From Streptomyces carpinensis (lineage in GTDB: Bacteria > Actinomycetota > Actinomycetes > Streptomycetales > Streptomycetaceae), in NCBI RefSeq assembly GCF_002154505.1, contig NZ_MUBM01000158.1, positions 1 through 34,722 on the forward strand: a DNA stretch of 34,722 nt, read 5' to 3'. The first letter of the stretch is position 1; every line of letters starts with the position of its first letter. Both the position numbers and the translations under genes were made by a program. Positions 16,793 through 24,879 of this stretch are shown piece after piece. Below the pieces are notes generated by a model, which saw nothing but the letters and a program-made list of their open reading frames with translations, ran no database searches and had not been told where the DNA came from.

Positions 16793-16822
16793 TGCATCGG
16801 CGGACATGTGCATCGGCGGACA
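16793..16822. repeat. Two 14-bp direct repeats, 16-bp period
   Basis: TGCATCGGCGGACA occurs at 16793-16806 and again at 16809-16822. They lie 110-140 bp upstream of the small membrane protein gene. They could be an operator pair or a local duplication. Confidence 0.6.
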
Positions 16823-16932
16823 GTGGACGTCCGGGTGCGTGCGCAACACCGCGCGGGGCCGCATCGAGGGACTGACCCGAGGGAGTGGGCCGGTGCCGGA
16901 GCTGATCGGGCCGCTGGTTAGGCTCCGGGCTC

Positions 16933-17286
16933 ATGGACGTACTCATCCATCTCTTCGTCGGCCTGCACATCATCGGGATCGCGGCGCTGCTCGGCGGTTT
17001 CCTCACTCAGATGAAGGCGATGGGCCGGGGCACGGCCCGGTTCGTGCCGGCCATGCTGCACGGCGCGCTGACCATGCTGGTCACCGGTGTCGTCCTGGTC
17101 GGCCTCAACGAGGCCCAGGACCACCACGTCAACACCATCAAGATCGGCGTGAAGCTGGCGCTGCTGATCGTGATCCTCGGCCTGGTCTACGTCAAGCGCG
17201 ACGACGAGAAGGTCGACAAGAGCATGTTCGGCCTCGTGGGCCTGCTGACCATGGTGAACATCTTCATCGCGGTGCTGTGGACCTGA
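16933..17286 (+). CDS. Small four-helix integral membrane protein
   Basis: A 117-residue protein with four hydrophobic helices: IHLFVGLHIIGIAALLGGFL, FVPAMLHGALTMLVTGVVLV, GVKLALLIVILGLVYV and GLVGLLTMVNIFIAVLWT. Two His residues sit in the first helix and there is a DHH in the second loop, reminiscent of CopD or haem-type membrane proteins, but I cannot assign a family with confidence. The ATG start at 16933 has no strong Shine-Dalgarno. Its 3' end overlaps the convergent transporter gene by 23 bp. Confidence 0.75.
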   Translation: MDVLIHLFVGLHIIGIAALLGGFLTQMKAMGRGTARFVPAMLHGALTMLVTGVVLVGLNEAQDHHVNTIKIGVKLALLIVILGLVYVKRDDEKVDKSMFGLVGLLTMVNIFIAVLWT

Positions 17287-18238
17287 GCTCGGCGCGCGCG
17301 TCCACGACGGCCCCGGCGGCGACGGCGACCCACGCCGCCACCGCCAGCCACAGCAGCGCCTCGCCGGGCACCTTGAGCTCCGGGGCGTGCAGGGCGGAAG
17401 CCACGGACAGCATCGCCGCCGCCGTCATGCCCATGGGGAAGATGGTCGACCAGCGGCGCACGTCGTAGCCGAGCCGGGGCCGCGCCAGCTCGGCCACGAG
17501 CAGGACGGCGTACCAGGCCAGGTCGAAGGCGAGCAGCGCCAGGGTCACGGTGTGCAGGACCCCGCGGTCGTCCTCGTTCCACAGGTACTGCCCCGCGTTG
17601 CCGACGGCGACCAGCTTCGCACCGGCGACCGCGCAGATCGCCAGCGCTCCGCCCGCGACCCACTGGTCCCCTTGCCCCTCGAGGACCTGCCGCAGGTCGA
17701 AGCGGCTCAGCGCGAAGAGGTACAGCACGAGACCGAGCCAGAAGAACACCAGCGCCGTGTGCGCGAGCCAGGCCGCCGCCTCCGCCTTGGCCACCGACGC
17801 ACCGAGCACGGCCAGCCCCTCCGTGGCCACGCAGCACAGGAAGACCGACCCCGGCATGGGCCGCGGTGAGTTCCGCACGACCAGTACGAGCAGCCACGGC
17901 CACAGCACGACGGCCAGCGCGAGCGCCACCTCGGCGACGAGCTGCCAGCCCAGCGCCGAGAAACGCGTGCCCAGCACGGACGTCGCGGCGACCCCGGTGA
18001 GCGCGCCCGGCGTCCCCGCCTCCTCGACCCAGCGCGGCCTCTCCCGCAGCAGCCGTACGACGAAGTCCGCGGCCAGCGCCAGCCAGGCGACGCAGGCCAA
18101 CGCGAGGACGGCGAGAGACAGCGGCTCATGGCCTGTCATCTGCAGCCCGACCGACAGGATGCCGGTCGCCATCACGGCCGCCCCGGCCGCCGGTGGATGC
18201 TGCGCCAGCCAGGCGCGAAAGGGTGAGGTGGCGGGCAT
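17264..18238 (-). CDS. TDT-family (TehA/Mae1/SLAC1-like) transporter
   Basis: A 324-residue membrane protein with about ten hydrophobic helices. The N-terminal PAAGAAVMATGILSVGLQMTG matches the first-helix motif of the tellurite-resistance/dicarboxylate transporter family, with the small-residue-rich ATGI stretch. Later helices include ALLWLAVAAWVAVAAGAVV. Family members carry dicarboxylates, anions or toxic oxyanions; the substrate here is unknown. The start is set at ATG 18238 (PATSPFRAWL follows), preceded by a weak GGGA. It overlaps the convergent small membrane protein gene tail to tail. Confidence 0.8.
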   Translation of the reverse strand: MPATSPFRAWLAQHPPAAGAAVMATGILSVGLQMTGHEPLSLAVLALACVAWLALAADFVVRLLRERPRWVEEAGTPGALTGVAATSVLGTRFSALGWQLVAEVALALAVVLWPWLLVLVVRNSPRPMPGSVFLCCVATEGLAVLGASVAKAEAAAWLAHTALVFFWLGLVLYLFALSRFDLRQVLEGQGDQWVAGGALAICAVAGAKLVAVGNAGQYLWNEDDRGVLHTVTLALLAFDLAWYAVLLVAELARPRLGYDVRRWSTIFPMGMTAAAMLSVASALHAPELKVPGEALLWLAVAAWVAVAAGAVVDARAELRSTAPR

Positions 18239-18319
18239 GATCCCGATGCTATGAGCTGTGCGCGCCGCGCATGCGGGGCACGCGCGCGGGCGCACGCAAA
18301 AAGGAGCCGGGGCGGGCGC

Positions 18320-19459
18320 TCAGGCCGGACGCACCACGCTCTGGATCACCGACGCTCCCGTGTGGAAGATCGACTCCTCGCGGACGTGGGCGCCGGGCTT
18401 CGGAGCGTGGACCATCATGCCGTCGCCGGCGTATACACCGACATGACCGGCCTCTCCGTGAACGCCGTGGCCGCCGTGGACGTCCTGGCTTTCTTCGTGG
18501 CTGCCGTGTCTTCGGGCCTCGTGGAAGAAGACCAGGTCGCCGGGGAGCGCCTCGGAGAGCGGGATCGTCCTGCCCGCACCGGCCTGATCGTGGAGGGCGC
18601 GCGGCAGGGCGACCCCTGCGGCCTTCCACGCCGCCTGGGCCAGGCCGGAGGAGTCGTACGAACCGGGACCGGCCGCACCCCGGACGTACGGCTTGCCGAT
18701 CTGCGCACGGGCGAAGGCGAGCGCCTTCCGCGCCTCTCCCCGCGTGACCGCGCCCGTCGCGGGTTCGGCCGCAGGCTCCCCGGTCCCCGTCCGCTCCGAC
18801 GCGGTCGCCGCGGCCGACAGCAGTGCGCGGGCGTCGGCGAGCCGCTGCCGGACGGCGGCCTTGGCCGCCCGGACGTCACGCCGAGCCCCGGCCGCCTGCC
18901 CGGCCGACTGCAGGGTCGGCACCTCGCCCGGCCACTCACCGGGGCCGGCGGAGCCGCCGGTCTCCCGCCGCCTCACTCCCGTCGCGGGCCGCTGTGTCGA
19001 GGAGCGGGCGACCAGGCCCTTCTGGCGTGCGGTCAGCCGGCTCATCAGCTGGGCCCGGTCGAAATAGCCCTGCGGGGCGTCCGCGAGGAGGGCGGTGGCG
19101 TCGGAGGCGGCGGACCCGGTGCGGGCCTGCGTCCCGGCGACGGCCTGCAGCATCTCGCGCGCTCTGCTGAGCATGTCGGTGCGCTTGACCACGTCGTCCT
19201 GGCGTACGGCGGCGACCCGTCCGCGCTGCGCGGCCGTCTCCTCTCCGGCCGCGGTGTACCCGGCCGGGCTGTCCCGCCCGCCCGCCGACCCGGCCTGCCG
19301 GTACAGCTCCTCGATCTTCCCGGCGACCTCCTCCGCCGATGCGGACGGCGCTGCCGCCGGCGACGGCGACACCGATGCCGACGGCGATACGGAAGGGGAC
19401 ATCGCCACCGATGCCGCTTCGCGTCCGGCCGGGGGGCGTGTGGGGTGGTGCGACGCCAA
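18320..19459 (-). CDS. NlpC/P60-like protein with catalytic Cys replaced by Ser
   Basis: A 379-residue relative of the hydrolase at 15386-16447, with the same order: variable N-terminus, helical/coiled region (about 45-215) and NlpC/P60 domain. The nucleophile position reads YDSSGLAQAAW instead of DCSGL (the codon is TCC), so the usual thiol chemistry should be lost. Before the conserved His (GHVGVYAGDG) there is an insertion of about 20 residues rich in His. The start is taken as TTG 19459 (ASHHPTRPP, like the family start) with GAAGGAG 10 bases upstream; ATG 19402 is an alternative. Neither gives a clear signal peptide, as the N-terminus is Ser/Pro/Ala-rich rather than hydrophobic. It is probably a binding or regulatory pseudoenzyme. 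Confidence 0.75.
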   Translation of the reverse strand: MASHHPTRPPAGREAASVAMSPSVSPSASVSPSPAAAPSASAEEVAGKIEELYRQAGSAGGRDSPAGYTAAGEETAAQRGRVAAVRQDDVVKRTDMLSRAREMLQAVAGTQARTGSAASDATALLADAPQGYFDRAQLMSRLTARQKGLVARSSTQRPATGVRRRETGGSAGPGEWPGEVPTLQSAGQAAGARRDVRAAKAAVRQRLADARALLSAAATASERTGTGEPAAEPATGAVTRGEARKALAFARAQIGKPYVRGAAGPGSYDSSGLAQAAWKAAGVALPRALHDQAGAGRTIPLSEALPGDLVFFHEARRHGSHEESQDVHGGHGVHGEAGHVGVYAGDGMMVHAPKPGAHVREESIFHTGASVIQSVVRPA

Positions 19460-19663
19460 GGGAGGACTGCTCCTTCGGGCTCCAGGGGAAGGTCCGGGCG
19501 GAACGGTAACCAACTCGTGTGGCTCGTGTGAAGGCTGATGCGTGATATGCCCGATACGTTTTCGTGACCTGACCTCGGTGGGGCCGCTGACGTGACGGTC
19601 CGGCTCCCGAAGGTGATACCGGCCATGTTCCAAGGGCGGCCGCGGGTTGTCGGTGCGGAGCCC

Positions 19664-19678
19664 TAGACTCGTAGAGCG
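19664..19678 (+). promoter_or_regulatory. -10 element suggesting leaderless pcrA mRNA
   Basis: TAGACT (19664-19669) ends 9 bases before the pcrA ATG, which itself has no Shine-Dalgarno. Transcription would start at or near the ATG. No clear -35 element is visible. Confidence 0.5.
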
Positions 19679-22168
19679 ATGAGCAGCCTCTTTGACGACA
19701 GCTTCCTGGCGGACCTCCAGGCCCCGCGGGGCCACGAGGAAGAGCCCCCGCCGCCCGAGGACGATCACGCTCCGGAGCCGATTCCGGACGATCTGTTCGG
19801 CGGGAAGTTCGACGTGCCCCCGAGCCGGGACGCCCACCGGGACGCGTACTACCGCGACGGCGCCCACCGTCCCGTCGTGGACCCGGCCACGCTCCTGGAG
19901 GGGCTGAACGACAACCAGCGCGCCGCCGTCGTCCACTCCGGCTCCCCGCTGCTCATCGTCGCCGGCGCCGGCTCCGGCAAGACCCGGGTGCTCACGCACC
20001 GGATCGCCCACCTGCTGGCCGAGCGGGGCGTCCACCCCGGCCAGATCCTGGCGATCACCTTCACCAACAAGGCCGCCGGCGAGATGAAGGAGCGCGTCGA
20101 GCAGCTCGTCGGCCCGCGGGCGAACGCGATGTGGGTGATGACCTTCCACAGCGCGTGCGTGCGGATCCTGCGCCGGGAGAGCAAGAAGCTCGGCTTCACC
20201 TCCTCCTTCTCGATCTACGACGCCGCCGACTCCAAGCGCCTGATGGCCCTGGTCTGCCGGGACCTCGACCTCGACCCCAAGCGCTATCCGCCCAAGTCCT
20301 TCAGTGCGAAGATCAGCAACCTCAAGAACGAGCTGATCGACGAGGAGGACTTCGCCGCCCAGGCCGCCGACGGCTTCGAGAAGACCCTCGCCCAGGCCTA
20401 CGCCCTCTACCAGTCGCGGCTGCGCGAGGCCAACGCCCTCGACTTCGACGACCTGATCATGACGACGGTCAATCTGCTGCGCGCCTTCCCGGACGTCGCC
20501 GAGCACTACCGCCGCCGCTTCCGACACGTCCTCGTCGACGAGTACCAGGACACCAACCACGCGCAGTACGCCCTCGTCCGGGAACTGGTCGGCACCGCCG
20601 AGCACCCCGCGGACGTACCGCCCGGGCCGGACGACCTCCAGCCCGCCGAGCTGTGCGTGGTCGGTGACGCCGACCAGTCGATCTACGCCTTCCGCGGCGC
20701 GACCATCCGCAACATCCTCCAGTTCGAGGAGGACTACCCGGACGCGACGACGATCCTGCTGGAGCAGAACTACCGCTCCACGCAGACGATCCTGTCCGCC
20801 GCCAACGCGGTCATCGAACGCAACGAGTCGCGCCGCCCGAAGAACCTGTGGACCAACGCGGGCGCCGGCGCCCGCATCACCGGCTACGTCGCCGACACCG
20901 AGCACGACGAGGCCCAGTTCGTCGCCGACGAGATAGACCGCCTCACGGACGCGGGCGAGGCCAAGTCCGGCGACGTCGCCGTCTTCTACCGCACCAACGC
21001 CCAGTCCCGTGTCTTCGAAGAGGTCTTCATCCGCGTCGGCCTGCCCTACAAGGTCGTCGGCGGCGTCCGCTTCTACGAGCGCAAGGAGGTCCGGGACGTC
21101 CTGGCCTACCTGCGGGTGCTGGCCAACCCGGAGGACTCGGTCCCGCTGCGCCGTATCCTCAACGTGCCCAAGCGGGGCATCGGCGAGCGGGCCGAGGCGA
21201 TGATCGACGCCCTCGCCCAGCGGGAGAAGATCAGCTTCCCGCAGGCGCTGCGCCGCGTCGAGGAGGCGTACGGCATGGCCGCGCGGTCGACGAACGCCGT
21301 CAAGCGGTTCAACGCGCTCATGGAGGAGCTCCGCACGATCGTCGAGTCGGGCGCCGGCGCGGCCACGGTCCTGGAGGCCGTCCTGGAACGCACCGGCTAT
21401 CTGGCCGAGTTGCAGTCCTCCACCGACCCCCAGGACGAGACCCGCATCGAGAACCTCCAGGAACTCGCCGCCGTCGCCCTGGAGTTCGAGCAGGAGCGCG
21501 GGGAGGGCGAGCAGAGCACGCTGGCCGACTTCCTGGAGCAGGTGGCCCTGGTCGCCGACTCCGACCAGATCCCCGACGAGGAGGACGGCGACGGCGTCAT
21601 CACCCTGATGACCCTGCACACCGCCAAGGGCCTGGAGTTCCCGGTGGTCTTCCTCACCGGCATGGAGGACGGCGTCTTCCCGCACATGCGCGCCCTCGGC
21701 CAGACCAAGGAGCTGGAGGAGGAGCGGCGCCTCGCCTACGTCGGCATCACGCGCGCACGGGAGCGGCTGTACCTGACCCGTTCGGCGATGCGCAGCGCGT
21801 GGGGGCAGCCGTCGTACAACCCGCCCTCCCGCTTCCTGGAGGAGATCCCGCCGGCGCACGTGGACTGGAAGCGCAAGGGCGGCTCGGCTCCCGTGTCCTC
21901 CGGTCCGGCCTCCGGAGTGGCGGCCTCGCTGTCGTCGTCCCGCTCCCGCTCGTCGGCGGCCGGCGCCTCGGGCTTCGCCACGCGTCGTACCTCGGAGAAG
22001 CCGGTGGTGTCTCTCGCCGTGGGCGACCGGGTCACGCACGACCAGTTCGGCCTGGGCACGGTGGTCGCGGTCAAGGGCACGGGCGGCAACGCCGAGGCGA
22101 CGATCGACTTCGGTGACGCCAAGCCCAAGCGGCTGCTGCTGCGGTACGCGCCGGTGGAGAAGCTGTAG
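19679..22168 (+). CDS. pcrA: ATP-dependent DNA helicase PcrA/UvrD
   Basis: An 829-residue superfamily 1A 3'-5' helicase for nucleotide excision repair, replication restart and RNA polymerase rescue. The acidic, Pro-rich first 70 residues are typical of actinobacteria. Motifs in order: Q-motif LNDNQRAAVVHSG, Walker A GAGSGKT at 96-102, ITFTNKAAGEM (Ia), DEYQDTN (Walker B/motif II), VGDADQSIYAFRGA (III), VVFLTGMEDGVFPH and LAYVGITRARERLYLTRS (VI). The C-terminus (VGDRVTHDQFGLGTVVAVKG) is the Tudor-like domain that contacts RNA polymerase in relatives. All motifs are intact. A short -10 to ATG distance suggests leaderless expression. It is convergent with the M23 gene over a strong terminator. 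Confidence 0.97.
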   Translation: MSSLFDDSFLADLQAPRGHEEEPPPPEDDHAPEPIPDDLFGGKFDVPPSRDAHRDAYYRDGAHRPVVDPATLLEGLNDNQRAAVVHSGSPLLIVAGAGSGKTRVLTHRIAHLLAERGVHPGQILAITFTNKAAGEMKERVEQLVGPRANAMWVMTFHSACVRILRRESKKLGFTSSFSIYDAADSKRLMALVCRDLDLDPKRYPPKSFSAKISNLKNELIDEEDFAAQAADGFEKTLAQAYALYQSRLREANALDFDDLIMTTVNLLRAFPDVAEHYRRRFRHVLVDEYQDTNHAQYALVRELVGTAEHPADVPPGPDDLQPAELCVVGDADQSIYAFRGATIRNILQFEEDYPDATTILLEQNYRSTQTILSAANAVIERNESRRPKNLWTNAGAGARITGYVADTEHDEAQFVADEIDRLTDAGEAKSGDVAVFYRTNAQSRVFEEVFIRVGLPYKVVGGVRFYERKEVRDVLAYLRVLANPEDSVPLRRILNVPKRGIGERAEAMIDALAQREKISFPQALRRVEEAYGMAARSTNAVKRFNALMEELRTIVESGAGAATVLEAVLERTGYLAELQSSTDPQDETRIENLQELAAVALEFEQERGEGEQSTLADFLEQVALVADSDQIPDEEDGDGVITLMTLHTAKGLEFPVVFLTGMEDGVFPHMRALGQTKELEEERRLAYVGITRARERLYLTRSAMRSAWGQPSYNPPSRFLEEIPPAHVDWKRKGGSAPVSSGPASGVAASLSSSRSRSSAAGASGFATRRTSEKPVVSLAVGDRVTHDQFGLGTVVAVKGTGGNAEATIDFGDAKPKRLLLRYAPVEKL

Positions 22169-22193
22169 CGCTCACGAGGCCGCCCATGACGCC

Positions 22194-22226
22194 GTGAACC
22201 CACCGTCGAGGAGACGGGGGGTTCAA
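22194..22226. terminator. Terminator between pcrA and the M23 gene
   Basis: GAACCCACCGTC (22196-22207) pairs with GACGGGGGGTTC (22213-22224), 12 bp with one mismatch and a 5-base loop, in the gap between the convergent stops. It probably acts in both directions. Confidence 0.7.
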
Positions 22227-22278
22227 CGGAACGACAGGGGATCCGGCGGGACGAACGCGGCGGTCGCTCGGGAAGGAC

Positions 22279-23823
22279 TCAGGTCGGGTCGAGCCCGTGG
22301 CTGCGCAGCCACGGCAGCGGGTCGATGGGCGCCCCGCCGCCGGGCCGTACCTCGAAGTGCAGGTGCGGGCCGGTGGAGTTGCCGGAGTTGCCGGAGTACG
22401 CGATCGGCTGTCCTGCCTTGACGATCGCACCGGGGGGAACCTGGTACCGGGAGAGGTGGCAGTACCACGTCTCCGTGCCGTCCTTCGCCGTCAGGATCAG
22501 CATGTTGCCGTAGGCGCTGTTCCACTGGGTGCGGACCGTGCCGTCGGTGGCGGCCATGACCGTCGTCCCGTACGAGACGGGGAAGTCGATGCCGGTGTGC
22601 ACGGACATCCAGTTCACACCGGCCTGGCCGAAGTAGGCGCTGAGCCCTCGCTGCATGACGGGAAGCACGAACTTGGGGCGCAGCCGCTCCTTGCGGGCCG
22701 CCTCCTCCGCCGCCTTCTTCTTCTCGGCCTCCTGCTGTGCCTTGAGGTCGATACGTTCCTGCGTACGGCTCGCCCGGTCGGCGAAGTCGTCGGCACCTGC
22801 GGACAGGCTCTGCAGCTGGGTGTCAAGCTTGTTGTTCGCGGTGGACGGCTTCACGGGGTGCGCGTCGAGGGCGGACGCCGCGGTGTCCTTGTTGCCGTCG
22901 CCGGTGAAACCGCCGACGGAGGCGGCGGCGATGCAGGCGACGCCCACCACACAGGCCGAGGGAACTGCCACGGTCAGCAGCGCGGAGCGCTTGGCCGGCG
23001 TGCGGCGCCGGGAGCGGCCCGCGCCGCGCGAGCCCGTGCGCGAGACCGGCGGGGTGGCCTCTTCCTCGTCGACGAGCACGTCGGAGGCGGGGATCCGGCC
23101 GGTGGCGGTCGGCTCGCCTTCGCCGGAGTCGCTTTCGGCCTGCTGCTCGTGGTCTTCGTACTCGCCGTGCTCGCCGTAGTCCCCGAACTCGTCGCCCTCC
23201 GGGGAGGCCACGGGTGCCGTGACGACGTCGGCGGTGGCGTCTCCGGCCGCGCCGTCGGTGTTCCACCGGGTGGCGTCGTACGTGCCGCTGTCGAAGGTCT
23301 GCGTGGCCCAGTCCCACTGCTGGGTGTGGCCGGCCGCGGCGTCGGTCCCACCCGTCTGCCCGAACGGGTCGGTCTGATCCATCCCGTCGGTCTGGAGCCA
23401 GGCGGTCGCGTCCCACTGGCCGCTGGTGTCCACCGGGCCGGCCTGCTGCGGCACGGCTGCCAGGTGCTGGTATCCGGTGGGCCAGGCCGTCGTGTCGTAC
23501 GCACCGGTGTCGTACACGGCGTGGTGCTGGGCCGCGTACGCGTCGTAGGTCAGCGTCTGCTGGCTGTCCGTGGACCACTGGGTGGTGTCGTACGCGCCGG
23601 TGGACTGGGCGCTGTCGGCGGAGAGGTCGCCGAAGAGGGGGTCGGTCGCGAAGCTCGCCGTGCCGTGTGTGCCGGTGTGAAAACCGGTGGCGGTGTAGTC
23701 GCCGTAGCTGGTGAAGTCACCGTACGCGGCTTCCTGCCCGCCGTACGGCGCGTAGGGCGCCGAGGCGTCATCGGAGGCCGGAGCCGGGGAGGTCACAATC
23801 CCCGACGGGTGACGGTCGTTCAC
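22279..23823 (-). CDS. Membrane-anchored M23 (LytM-type) peptidase-like protein
   Basis: A 514-residue protein. Residues 1-278 are acidic, Gln/Thr/Trp-rich and low in complexity, with the motif G-x-[YW]-D-[TA]-T-x-W at 76-83, 107-114, 135-142 and 180-187. An Arg-rich stretch (about 262-279) precedes one transmembrane helix (about 281-303). A short coiled coil (EAEKKKAAEEAARKER) then leads to the M23 domain, with HTGIDF (zinc His and Asp) and HLHFEV (HxH). The topology puts the repeat region in the cytoplasm and the M23 domain outside, on peptidoglycan. The GTG start at 23823 has AGAGAAG at 5-base spacing and a good promoter 50 bp upstream. Key zinc ligands are present, so activity is plausible. 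Confidence 0.88.
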   Translation of the reverse strand: MNDRHPSGIVTSPAPASDDASAPYAPYGGQEAAYGDFTSYGDYTATGFHTGTHGTASFATDPLFGDLSADSAQSTGAYDTTQWSTDSQQTLTYDAYAAQHHAVYDTGAYDTTAWPTGYQHLAAVPQQAGPVDTSGQWDATAWLQTDGMDQTDPFGQTGGTDAAAGHTQQWDWATQTFDSGTYDATRWNTDGAAGDATADVVTAPVASPEGDEFGDYGEHGEYEDHEQQAESDSGEGEPTATGRIPASDVLVDEEEATPPVSRTGSRGAGRSRRRTPAKRSALLTVAVPSACVVGVACIAAASVGGFTGDGNKDTAASALDAHPVKPSTANNKLDTQLQSLSAGADDFADRASRTQERIDLKAQQEAEKKKAAEEAARKERLRPKFVLPVMQRGLSAYFGQAGVNWMSVHTGIDFPVSYGTTVMAATDGTVRTQWNSAYGNMLILTAKDGTETWYCHLSRYQVPPGAIVKAGQPIAYSGNSGNSTGPHLHFEVRPGGGAPIDPLPWLRSHGLDPT

Positions 23824-23871
23824 CAACTTCTCTTTCGCCTCGACAACAGGGGCTGCCAGAGCAGTGCGGCG

Positions 23872-23901
23872 ACTGTACCCGGCGGTACGCGGGCGCGACA
23901 A
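23872..23901 (-). promoter_or_regulatory. Promoter of the M23 gene
   Basis: On the minus strand, TTGTCG (23901-23896), an 18-base spacer and TACAGT (23877-23872). Both hexamers fit the housekeeping sigma consensus well. The start codon is about 50 bases downstream. Confidence 0.65.
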
Positions 23902-23911
23902 TCTTCCGCAG

Positions 23912-23931
23912 GTTTCCCGCACACGGGAAAC
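23912..23931. promoter_or_regulatory. Perfect inverted repeat just upstream of the M23 promoter
   Basis: GTTTCCCG (23912-23919) and CGGGAAAC (23924-23931) are separated by 4 bases and lie 10 bp upstream of the -35 hexamer. A second, overlapping repeat, ACGGG/CCCGT, spans 23930-23945. The position suits an activator or repressor site. It could alternatively end the transcript of a gene on the other side, but none is apparent. Confidence 0.5.
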
Positions 23932-24012
23932 GGGCAATCACCCGTGATTCGGCGGACTGCGGACACGGCTTTGGGACTGTGTTCGAGACGAGGTTCGACC
24001 CTGATGGGTCAA

Positions 24013-24879
24013 TCAGGCCACGGTGAGGCCGCCCGCGCGGGTGGTGGACGGGTCGCCCGGCCGTACGGTGTCCAGGGCCTGCCGTATCCCGCTGGCGACG
24101 GCGGGGTGCACGGGCAGGGCGAGATGACCTATACCGCTCACCTGGATGTTCTCGGCCCGGAGATCCGGGTGCTCCACGCAGGCCGACTCCAGCGGGTCCA
24201 TCAGGTGGTCGAGGTCGCTCCAGAAGCTGACGAAGTGCGTACGGCAGCCCGGAGCCGGGCGGGACAGTTCCTCGATCAGCTCCGAACCGGGCCGCATCTG
24301 GCGCACGATCGGATGGGCGTTGGCCAGCGGCGCGACCCGGGTGCCGGCGTGCGGGGTGCCGAGCGTGACGAGGGTGCGGACCCGCAGGTCGCCGCCGAGT
24401 CGCTGCACGTAGTAGCGGGCGATCAGTCCGCCGAGGCTGTGGCCCACGACGTCGACGCGCTCGCTGCCGGTGCGCTCGCAGATCTCCTCTATATGGCGGC
24501 CCAGCAACTCGGCGGCGGTGCGGATGTCGCAGGTCAGCGGCGAGTAGTTGAGGGATTCCACCCGATGCCGGCCGTGCTGGGCGAGGTTGCGGCGCAGCAG
24601 GACGAACACCGAGCGGTTGTCGATGAACCCGTGCAACAGGACCACCGGCGGCTTGGCCTCCGTCGGCAACTGCGCGGTGCCGTCGGGCGCGGAGGCGGCG
24701 CAGGCCTGGGCCCGGCGTTCCTGGATGATTCCGGAGGGATAGAGCAGGAGGTGCCCGGCGAGGATCGCGAGTTCCAGGGCGGTCGCCTTCAGGAGGGCCA
24801 GTGAGAGTCCCGCGACCCTGACCGGGAGCAGACGTTGCGCGAGCGGAAGAATCGGGTCTGCGACGCTGGTGACCTTCAT
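24013..24879 (-). CDS. Alpha/beta-hydrolase, lipase/esterase family
   Basis: A 288-residue serine hydrolase. The oxyanion strand PPVVLLHGFIDNRS, nucleophile elbow GHSLGG and GTPHAGT loop match streptomycete triacylglycerol-lipase-like esterases. The likely catalytic Asp is in the SDLDHLMDP region and the His in GIGHLALPVHP. A hydrophobic segment near residues 22-48 (VAGLSLALLKATALELAILAGHLLLYP) suggests a membrane anchor or uncleaved signal. The ATG start at 24879 is preceded by AGGAGG with 7-base spacing. It lies downstream of a long gene-free region and is divergent from icmB; no functional link is evident. Confidence 0.88.
   Translation of the reverse strand: MKVTSVADPILPLAQRLLPVRVAGLSLALLKATALELAILAGHLLLYPSGIIQERRAQACAASAPDGTAQLPTEAKPPVVLLHGFIDNRSVFVLLRRNLAQHGRHRVESLNYSPLTCDIRTAAELLGRHIEEICERTGSERVDVVGHSLGGLIARYYVQRLGGDLRVRTLVTLGTPHAGTRVAPLANAHPIVRQMRPGSELIEELSRPAPGCRTHFVSFWSDLDHLMDPLESACVEHPDLRAENIQVSGIGHLALPVHPAVASGIRQALDTVRPGDPSTTRAGGLTVA

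Larger units (their letters stand above)
16448..16932. other. Intergenic region upstream of the NlpC/P60 gene and the small membrane protein
   Basis: This divergent spacer of about 485 bp holds a 13-bp perfect hairpin near the NlpC/P60 start and a 10-bp palindrome CTGGCGCCAG at 16658-16667. It also holds a weak leftward promoter (TTACCG, 18 bases, TAGCGT, near 16650-16620) and a 16-bp-period direct repeat at 16793-16822. No c-di-AMP riboswitch signature was seen. No convincing gene is present. Confidence 0.5.

Noticed and set aside
16448..16932. c-di-AMP (ydaO-type) riboswitch upstream of the NlpC/P60 gene; the M23 leader was also checked
   Set aside because: The conserved GGGGTGAAT and TCAGCTAACC-type cores were not found on the relevant strand in either leader by eye. 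A covariance-model search would settle it.
18258..18295. GC-rich inverted repeat between the NlpC/P60-like gene and the TDT gene as a terminator
   Set aside because: Pairing is irregular (alternating CG runs) and the T-run lies before, not after, the hairpin in the direction of transcription.
19460..22039. Minus-strand extension of the NlpC/P60-like frame through pcrA
   Set aside because: Sequence upstream of 19459 in this frame is antisense to pcrA and resembles no protein. A TTG start with a Shine-Dalgarno gives the family-like N-terminus.
23985..24005. GGTTCGACCC, resembling a tRNA T-arm
   Set aside because: No acceptor, D or anticodon arms surround it, so it is not a tRNA.
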